Source of the DNA: Anaerotignum propionicum
GTDB taxonomy: Bacteria > Bacillota > Clostridia > Lachnospirales > Anaerotignaceae
Direction: 5' to 3'
Length of the DNA stretch: 64,000 nt
Assembly (NCBI RefSeq): GCF_024461735.1
Contig: NZ_JANGAD010000002.1
Location: 124,001-188,000, forward strand
The translations under genes and the position numbers were made by a program. Below, piece by piece: positions 59,473 to 64,000 of this stretch (positions are counted from its first letter, which is position 1; the number at the start of each line of letters is the position of its first letter). The notes under the pieces are model-generated. The model saw only the letters and a program-made list of their open reading frames with translations, was not told where the DNA came from and did no database searches.

Positions 59473-59496
59473 AGCCTGAAGATTTTCAGGCTTTTT
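59473..59496 (+). terminator. Expression-platform terminator of the FMN riboswitch
   Basis: AGCCTGAA (59473-59480) pairs with TTCAGGCT (59485-59492) around a four-base loop, then T residues, 75 bases after the aptamer and before the ribU start. Confidence 0.85.
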
Positions 59497-59592
59497 CTTT
59501 TGCTGTGGGGCAAAGCCCCTTGGAAAGAAGAGGTTCGCTTTTAATTCTTGGCGATAACCTGAAAATTTTAGACAAAAATGGAGGAGAAGTAA

Positions 59593-60177
59593 ATGGAAAA
59601 CATATCTTCAAAAGTAACAGTAACAAAAAACAACAAAAAAATGTCCACAAGGGTTATGGTGTCTTTGGCAATGCTGGGGGCTATCTCCATTGTGTTGGTG
59701 TCTGCAATTCACTTTCCTTTGATCCCTGCGGCAGCATTCTTGGAATATGACCCTGCGGATATCCCAATTTTAATTGGTGCGTTTGCCTTTGGTCCCGTGG
59801 CAGGTTTATTGCTGGCAATCGTGGTTTCTATTATTCAGGGGTTAACAGTGAGTGCAGGCAGTGGGATTATTGGTATCGTAATGCACATTTTTGCCACAGG
59901 CGCATGTGCATTTGTTGCAGGAAGCATTTATAAGAAAAATAAAACAAGAAAAAACGCAGTGCTTGCTCTTGTAGTTGGTGCTTTGGTTCAGACAGGGGCT
60001 ATGGTTATCATGAACATGATATTCACACCGTTATTCATGAATATGCCTTTAGAAAAAATTATCCCTATGCTGGTTCCCATCATCATTCCTTTTAACTTAT
60101 TAAAGGCGGGTATCAACGGCACTATGACGTTTTTGTTGTATAAATCCATTTCCCATCTTTTAAAGGGTAATGCTTAA
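59593..60177 (+). CDS. ribU: Riboflavin ECF transporter S component
   Basis: RibU is the substrate-binding membrane component that imports riboflavin with a shared ECF energising module. The 194-residue protein has six hydrophobic helices and the RibU pattern: STRVMVSLAMLGAIS, FPLIPAAAFLEYDPADIPIL in parts (AAAFLEYDPADIP, whose LEYDPxDIP is diagnostic), SIIQGLTVSAGSGIIGIVMH in parts. The FMN riboswitch upstream supports the substrate. A GGAGGAG site precedes the ATG. The ecfA/ecfT partners are not in the window. Confidence 0.95.
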   Translation: MENISSKVTVTKNNKKMSTRVMVSLAMLGAISIVLVSAIHFPLIPAAAFLEYDPADIPILIGAFAFGPVAGLLLAIVVSIIQGLTVSAGSGIIGIVMHIFATGACAFVAGSIYKKNKTRKNAVLALVVGALVQTGAMVIMNMIFTPLFMNMPLEKIIPMLVPIIIPFNLLKAGINGTMTFLLYKSISHLLKGNA

Positions 60178-60219
60178 TCCAATTAAAGCATTTGTGGCTG
60201 AACAATTCTGATGAGAAAG

Positions 60220-60260
60220 GTCGTTCCTCTGTTACAACACAGAGGACGACTTGTTTTTTT
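60220..60260 (+). terminator. Terminator of ribU
   Basis: GTCGT-t-CCTCTGT (60220-60232) pairs with ACAGAGGACGAC (60239-60250) with one bulged T, and a T-rich run follows. Confidence 0.85.
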
Positions 60261-60376
60261 TGCCATGAATAAGCTGAAATAAGGAATTATCAATTTTTTT
60301 ATTGTCAGCCAATGATAGATTGCATATAATGGTACTGATTGGACTCAGCTTTCAGGAGCAGAAAAGAGGTTTGTAT

Positions 60377-61450
60377 ATGAATAGAAAAACTGTAATCGTA
60401 TTATTCGGCGGACAGTCGTCAGAACACGAAGTTTCCAGAATGTCTGCAACAACGATGATTAATGAAATAGATAGTAAAAAGTATCAGGTTATCCCCGTTG
60501 GCATTACAAAAGAAGGAGAATGGCTTGTTTATACTGGCCCTACAGAGCACATCAAAACAGGCCAGTGGGAGAAATATGCAACCCCCGCAATTATAAGCCC
60601 TGATGCAAAGCAAAAAGCCCTTTTGAAAATAGTAAACGGTCATGTAAAGGTAATTCCTGTGGATGTGGTAATTCCTGCTCTGCATGGTGCATGGGGGGAA
60701 GACGGAACCATTCAAGGTCTATTGGAAATGGCGTGTATTCCTTATGTCGGCTGCGGTGTTTTATCCTCCGCTGTCTGCATGGATAAGGTATTTACAAAAA
60801 TAATTGCCAAAAATGCTGGGGTCCCTCAAGCCAAATACATTTGGTTTCAAAAAGAGGAGCTGGAGGATATGGATAAACTGGTGGAGCGGGTTGAAAAGAA
60901 GCTGGGCTATCCTTGCTTTGTAAAACCAGCAAATACAGGTTCATCCGTGGGCATTAGCAAGGCTAAGAACAAAGAAACTTTAGTCAATGCAATCAACTTG
61001 GCAGCAGAGTATGACCGAAAAATTATTGTAGAAGAGGCGATTATCGGCAGAGAATTTGAATGCTCTGTTCTTGGCAATGAGGAGCCTGTAGTAAGCGGTG
61101 TCGGCGAAGTGCTGCCGGCTGCAGAATTTTATGACTATGATGCGAAATATAACAACAGCGAGTCCCGCACTGTAATCCCTGCTCCAATTACGGCAGATGA
61201 AGAGAAAACCATACGAAAGATTGCCGCAAAAATTTATCAGGCGGTAGATGGCAGTGGTTTGGCCCGGGTTGACTTTTTCTTGGAGGAGGAAACAGGGCGG
61301 GTTTTGTTTAATGAAATCAACACCATGCCTGGTTTTACTTCCATTAGTATGTACCCCATGCTGTGGGAAACAGCCGGAGTACCAAAAGCAGAACTAATGG
61401 ATTGCTTGATTGAATTGGCCCTCAACCGTGATAATGGAATCCGAGGCTGA
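60377..61450 (+). CDS. ddl: D-alanine--D-alanine ligase
   Basis: Ddl makes the D-Ala-D-Ala dipeptide of peptidoglycan. The 357-residue protein has the ATP-grasp pattern: LFGGQSSEHEVSRMSA at the N-terminus, CVGCGVLSSAVCMDK-like substrate loop, KPANTGSSVGISK, EFYDYDAKYNN (omega loop) and DFFLEE..FNEINTMPGFTSISMYP at the end. The Tyr in the omega loop region fits D-Ala rather than D-lactate ligases. I chose the ATG at 60377, after AAGAGGT; the open frame upstream has no Ddl character. murI follows 18 bases downstream, so the two form a cell-wall precursor operon. Confidence 0.94.
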   Translation: MNRKTVIVLFGGQSSEHEVSRMSATTMINEIDSKKYQVIPVGITKEGEWLVYTGPTEHIKTGQWEKYATPAIISPDAKQKALLKIVNGHVKVIPVDVVIPALHGAWGEDGTIQGLLEMACIPYVGCGVLSSAVCMDKVFTKIIAKNAGVPQAKYIWFQKEELEDMDKLVERVEKKLGYPCFVKPANTGSSVGISKAKNKETLVNAINLAAEYDRKIIVEEAIIGREFECSVLGNEEPVVSGVGEVLPAAEFYDYDAKYNNSESRTVIPAPITADEEKTIRKIAAKIYQAVDGSGLARVDFFLEEETGRVLFNEINTMPGFTSISMYPMLWETAGVPKAELMDCLIELALNRDNGIRG

Positions 61451-61468
61451 AAGGAAAGAAGGAACCTT

Positions 61469-62272
61469 ATGGATAAAAGACCGATTGGTATATTTGACTC
61501 GGGAGTGGGCGGATTGACAGTTGTAAAACAGGTCATGAAGGTCATGCCTCATGAAAATATCGTATATTTTGGCGATACGGCCCGCTTACCTTATGGCAGC
61601 AAGTCTAAGGAGGCAGTAACGAAGTTTTCCAAGCAAAATGTTCGTTTTTTGCTAACCAAGGAAGTAAAGGCGATTATTGTTGCCTGCAATACAGCCAGCT
61701 CTAACAGCTTGGAAGAGCTGCATAGTGCCTTTGATGTACCTATTTTTGGAGTGGTGGACGCAGGGGTGGGTGAAGCCCTTCGCTCCACACACAACAAAAA
61801 AATCGGTGTTATCGGAACGTCGGCCACAGTACGCTCTGGGGCATATGAAAAAATGATTTGTAAAAAAGATGGGGAAATGCAGGTGTTTTCCAGAGCGTGT
61901 CCCCTGTTTGTTCCTTTGGCCGAGGAGGGCTGGACGGATAATCAGGTGGCTCGCTTGGCAGCAGAAAAATATTTGGAGGATTTGATGGCAAAAGGCATCG
62001 ATTCCTTGGTTTTGGGTTGTACCCACTATCCCTTGCTGAAGAAGTGTATCGGTGGCATTGTGGGGGAAGAGGTAAAACTGGTTGATCCGGCAAAAGCCAC
62101 GGCAAAACAAGTAAAACTGTTTTTGCAGGAAAAAGGAATTGTTAACCTTGAGGAAAAGGAAGGAGAAAGAACTTTTTATCTGAGTGACTATACAGATATG
62201 TTTTATTCCATTTGCCAAAAGGCTCTGAAACAAGGTTATGCACCGGAGATTATAGATATTGAGCAATTTTAA
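61469..62272 (+). CDS. murI: Glutamate racemase
   Basis: MurI converts L- to D-glutamate for peptidoglycan. The 267-residue protein has both catalytic Cys motifs, IIVACNTASSNS (about residue 73) and LVLGCTHYPLL (about 183), and the starting GIFDSGVGGLTV and YFGDTARLPYGSKS segments. It follows ddl by 18 bases, with a GGAAAGAAGG site. No intrinsic terminator is obvious directly after it. Confidence 0.96.
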   Translation: MDKRPIGIFDSGVGGLTVVKQVMKVMPHENIVYFGDTARLPYGSKSKEAVTKFSKQNVRFLLTKEVKAIIVACNTASSNSLEELHSAFDVPIFGVVDAGVGEALRSTHNKKIGVIGTSATVRSGAYEKMICKKDGEMQVFSRACPLFVPLAEEGWTDNQVARLAAEKYLEDLMAKGIDSLVLGCTHYPLLKKCIGGIVGEEVKLVDPAKATAKQVKLFLQEKGIVNLEEKEGERTFYLSDYTDMFYSICQKALKQGYAPEIIDIEQF

Positions 62273-62307
62273 GGTTCGTTAATTATATTTTTGTATCTTA
62301 TGAAATC

Positions 62308-62415
62308 TTTACCCTCTCTTTCCCTTATGTTATACTATAATGAAGGTAAAATTTACCAATTATTGTTTTAACGGGCATTCGAAACACCCCGCCCAATTTT
62401 TGCGGGGCTTTCGAA
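62308..62415 (+). promoter_or_regulatory. Promoter, palindrome and strong hairpin before the HD-GYP gene
   Basis: TTTACC (62308-62313) and TATACT (62331-62336) with a 17-base spacer form a promoter. The palindrome GGTAAA-a-TTTACC (62345-62357) sits at the predicted transcription start and could be an operator. Further down, TTCGAAA-ca-CCCCGC (62378-62392) pairs with GCGGGG-c-TTTCGAA (62402-62415); it has no T-run, so it is a leader structure rather than a terminator. No known cyclic-dinucleotide riboswitch consensus was found in the leader. Confidence 0.5.
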
Positions 62416-62511
62416 GTAGTTGAAAGGGGTACAAGCTCTTAGTTAATCATAGGGCAGCCAAAGGGAATCATTTGCGAGTCGTTTAATAAAAATCTGAAAT
62501 GGAGGAAAAGC

Positions 62512-63645
62512 ATGGCGGCGAATGAAAGAAGGGCGATATTGGTAGTAGATGACGTTGAAGTAAACCGTGTAATCCTCCGTGAAATTTTTCAAGATGAGTA
62601 CACAGTCTTGGAGGCTGAAAACGGGTTAGAGGCTTTGGAGGCAATTGATGTCCATGGAGAGGGCTTAGCAGCGGTGGTTCTGGATATTATCATGCCGGTA
62701 ATGGATGGTTTTGGTGTTCTGGAAATTTTGCATGAGCGAAATTTTATGGAAAAGGTGCCCGTTTTTTTGATTACGGCTGAGTGTACGGAAGAATCAACCC
62801 TTCGTGGGTATGAATTGGGTGTTATGGACGTGATTGAACGCCCCATTATCGCCCATATTGTAAAAAAGCGCATGGAAAGCATTATGGAGCTTTGTACCAT
62901 GCGTAATCAATTAAACCAACAAGTGCAATTACAAGAAATAGAGCTGGATGAAAAATCGAAAGAGATTCAGGGATTGAACAATGCAATGATTGGGGCATTG
63001 GCCACCGCCATTGAGTTTCGAGACTGCGAAAGTGGAGAGCATGTTAAAAGAATTCACGATTTGACATTATTCTTTCTGCAAAAAACTGCCTTTGGAAAAG
63101 GACTGAAGAAAGCGGAGATAAATAAAATTGCCACTGCGGCAATTATGCATGATGTGGGAAAAATCGCAATTCCTGACTATATTTTAAATAAGCCGGGGAG
63201 GCTTACCCCAGACGAATTTCAGATTATGAAAACTCATACCGTAAGAGGATGCGAATTGTTAGATCAGATACCTGCAATTCATCATAATTCCGTTTATCAT
63301 TATGCTTATGATATATGTAGACACCATCATGAACGGTGGGATGGCATGGGCTATCCTGACGGACTAAAGGGAGATGAAATATCACCATGGTCTCAGATTG
63401 TTTCTTTGGCGGATGTGTATGATGCATTAACCAGTGAAAGAATTTATAAGCAGGCATATTCCCACGAAAAAGCGGTAGAAATGATTATAGGTGGAGAATG
63501 TGGTATTTTTAATCCGGCATTCATGGAAGAATTTTTGAAACTCTCCCAACAAATAAAAGAGATGATGCAATCACAGCAAAGTGGGTGTGGATGTGGAAAA
63601 ACTGGAGAAAGCCAAGCTGACAGTGGCAGGGGTGAATCTGCATAG
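62512..63645 (+). CDS. Response regulator with HD-GYP (c-di-GMP phosphodiesterase) domain
   Basis: The 377-residue protein joins a receiver (residues 1-125) to an HD-GYP domain (about 155-345), the type that degrades cyclic di-GMP. The receiver has VVDDVEVNR and the phospho-acceptor Asp58 in VVLDIIMPVMDGFG, but the usually invariant Lys before Pro is Arg110 (ERPI). The HD motif is at residues 213-214 in MHDVGKIAIPDYIL, and HHERWDGMGYPDGLKGDEI completes the signature. A short Cys/Gly tail ends it. A GGAGG site precedes the ATG. Its last 65 bases overlap the HPt gene, pointing to a phosphorelay. Confidence 0.92.
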   Translation: MAANERRAILVVDDVEVNRVILREIFQDEYTVLEAENGLEALEAIDVHGEGLAAVVLDIIMPVMDGFGVLEILHERNFMEKVPVFLITAECTEESTLRGYELGVMDVIERPIIAHIVKKRMESIMELCTMRNQLNQQVQLQEIELDEKSKEIQGLNNAMIGALATAIEFRDCESGEHVKRIHDLTLFFLQKTAFGKGLKKAEINKIATAAIMHDVGKIAIPDYILNKPGRLTPDEFQIMKTHTVRGCELLDQIPAIHHNSVYHYAYDICRHHHERWDGMGYPDGLKGDEISPWSQIVSLADVYDALTSERIYKQAYSHEKAVEMIIGGECGIFNPAFMEEFLKLSQQIKEMMQSQQSGCGCGKTGESQADSGRGESA

Positions 63646-63940
63646 CGGCGTGGAGCGATTTATGAGTAATGAAGGCCTCTATGAGACATTTTTATTAAAA
63701 TTTCCAAGGGATTTAAATATGGAAAAATTAAGACAAGCCTTGGTGGTAGAGGAAGCCTCTTCGGCATTTCGGGCAGCGCATACGTTATTGGGTTTGGCAA
63801 CAAATTTGTCAATGGAAACCCTTTGCGAAGCTTTGCGTCCCGCTACAGAGGCACTCAGAAGGGGGGATTTGGAGTTAGCAAAAACCCATATGCCTCGGGT
63901 TGAGGAAGCGTACCTTTTGATTATAGAAGCTTTAAAATAA
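63581..63940 (+). CDS. HPt (histidine phosphotransfer) domain protein
   Basis: The 119-residue protein is a single HPt four-helix domain that passes phosphate between receivers. The phosphorylatable His67 is in AAHTLLGLATNLSM; the usual Lys two residues later (HxLKG) is Leu. The opening VAGVNLHSGVERFMSNEGLYETFLLKF, in parts GVNLHSGVERF and LYETFLLKF, is standard for HPt domains. Translation must begin inside the preceding gene, at GTG 63581 (or GTG 63587 or 63593), since the next ATG (63661) would delete the first helix. No strong binding site is visible, so coupling to the HD-GYP gene is likely. Confidence 0.82.
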   Translation: MGVDVEKLEKAKLTVAGVNLHSGVERFMSNEGLYETFLLKFPRDLNMEKLRQALVVEEASSAFRAAHTLLGLATNLSMETLCEALRPATEALRRGDLELAKTHMPRVEEAYLLIIEALK

Positions 63941-63945
63941 ATAGG

Positions 63946-63991
63946 AAAAAGGGTACCCTTTCGTCATTTGACTGTAAGGATACCCTTTTTT
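63946..63991 (+). terminator. Terminator after the HPt gene
   Basis: AAAAAGGGTA (63946-63955) pairs with TACCCTTTTT (63981-63990) across a 25-base loop, with T residues at the end. Confidence 0.75.
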
Positions 63992-64000
63992 AAGGGGAAG

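Noticed and set aside
61652..62266. 204-codon minus-strand frame inside murI
   Set aside because: Shadow of the conserved racemase; no start signals.
62360..62511. Cyclic di-GMP riboswitch before the HD-GYP gene
   Set aside because: Neither the GEMM-I nor the class II conserved blocks could be found in the leader.

Overview
The window is about 64 kb of low-GC bacterial chromosome from an anaerobic, endospore-forming Firmicute of the class Clostridia. The evidence is the sporulation regulator spoIIID, a set of oxygen-defence enzymes typical of anaerobes (superoxide reductase, flavodiiron protein, rubrerythrin), Firmicute riboswitches and T-box, and origin-proximal synteny (gyrA, parA-parB-DUF4446-serS). 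A member of the Lachnospirales is my best guess, but genus cannot be read from this sequence. No prophage, insertion sequence, CRISPR array or conjugative element was found; this is mostly core genome.

Layout. 0-12 kb: rightward, origin-proximal block with the gyrA 3' end, a CapA-like lipoprotein, a GntR regulator, argS, a lipid kinase, two perfect parS sites, parA-parB, DUF4446, a cluster of DnaA boxes, a HAD phosphatase, T-box-serS, tRNA-Ser(GCT) and a guanidine-I riboswitch with its exporter. 12-16 kb: a SIMPL protein, a PfkB kinase, a PfoR/EIIC membrane protein and spoIIID. 16-21 kb: an oxygen and superoxide defence group (Crp/Fnr regulator, desulfoferrodoxin, a flavodiiron-rubredoxin-reductase triple fusion, rubrerythrin). 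21-31.7 kb: a leftward arginine/carbamoyl-phosphate cluster, argC-argJ-argB / argD-argF-carA-carB, in which carB is fused to a diaminopimelate epimerase domain that has lost one of its two catalytic cysteines. 32-45 kb: mixed metabolism, two CPBP proteases, asnS, msrAB and three amino-acid genes (an NSS symporter, a cysteine desulfidase-like enzyme and an AGCS symporter). 45-50 kb: tRNA-Phe, a NusG-II/Gx pair, an IMP dehydrogenase of the Tritrichomonas-like type, a ferredoxin and small membrane proteins. 50-57 kb: a yybP-ykoY manganese riboswitch driving a P-type ATPase, then tex and an MBL hydrolase. 57-64 kb: rpsF-ssb-rpsR, an FMN riboswitch with ribU, ddl-murI, and an HD-GYP response regulator overlapping an HPt gene.

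How the genes work together. The window holds five recognisable cis-acting RNA regulators: a Ser T-box, guanidine-I, yybP-ykoY and FMN riboswitches, and a probable rpsF leader. Each is next to the gene its ligand predicts. The arginine cluster covers glutamate to citrulline except for the first acetylation, which the bifunctional ArgJ can recycle, and supplies carbamoyl phosphate through carAB. Cell-wall precursor supply appears in ddl-murI and possibly in the DapF domain. Three intergenic regions carry related multi-hairpin repeats with compensatory base changes.

The most unusual items are the CarB-DapF fusion with a Cys-to-Ala change, the hairpin repeat family, a DnaA-box cluster about 2.6 kb from a parS pair, a parS site that is also a terminator-like hairpin, a perfect 14-bp palindrome before the Crp/Fnr gene, and a small membrane-protein gene at 48.3 kb that seems to be split by a frameshift. 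All family assignments come from reading motifs and from memory of family sequences; no database search was run.
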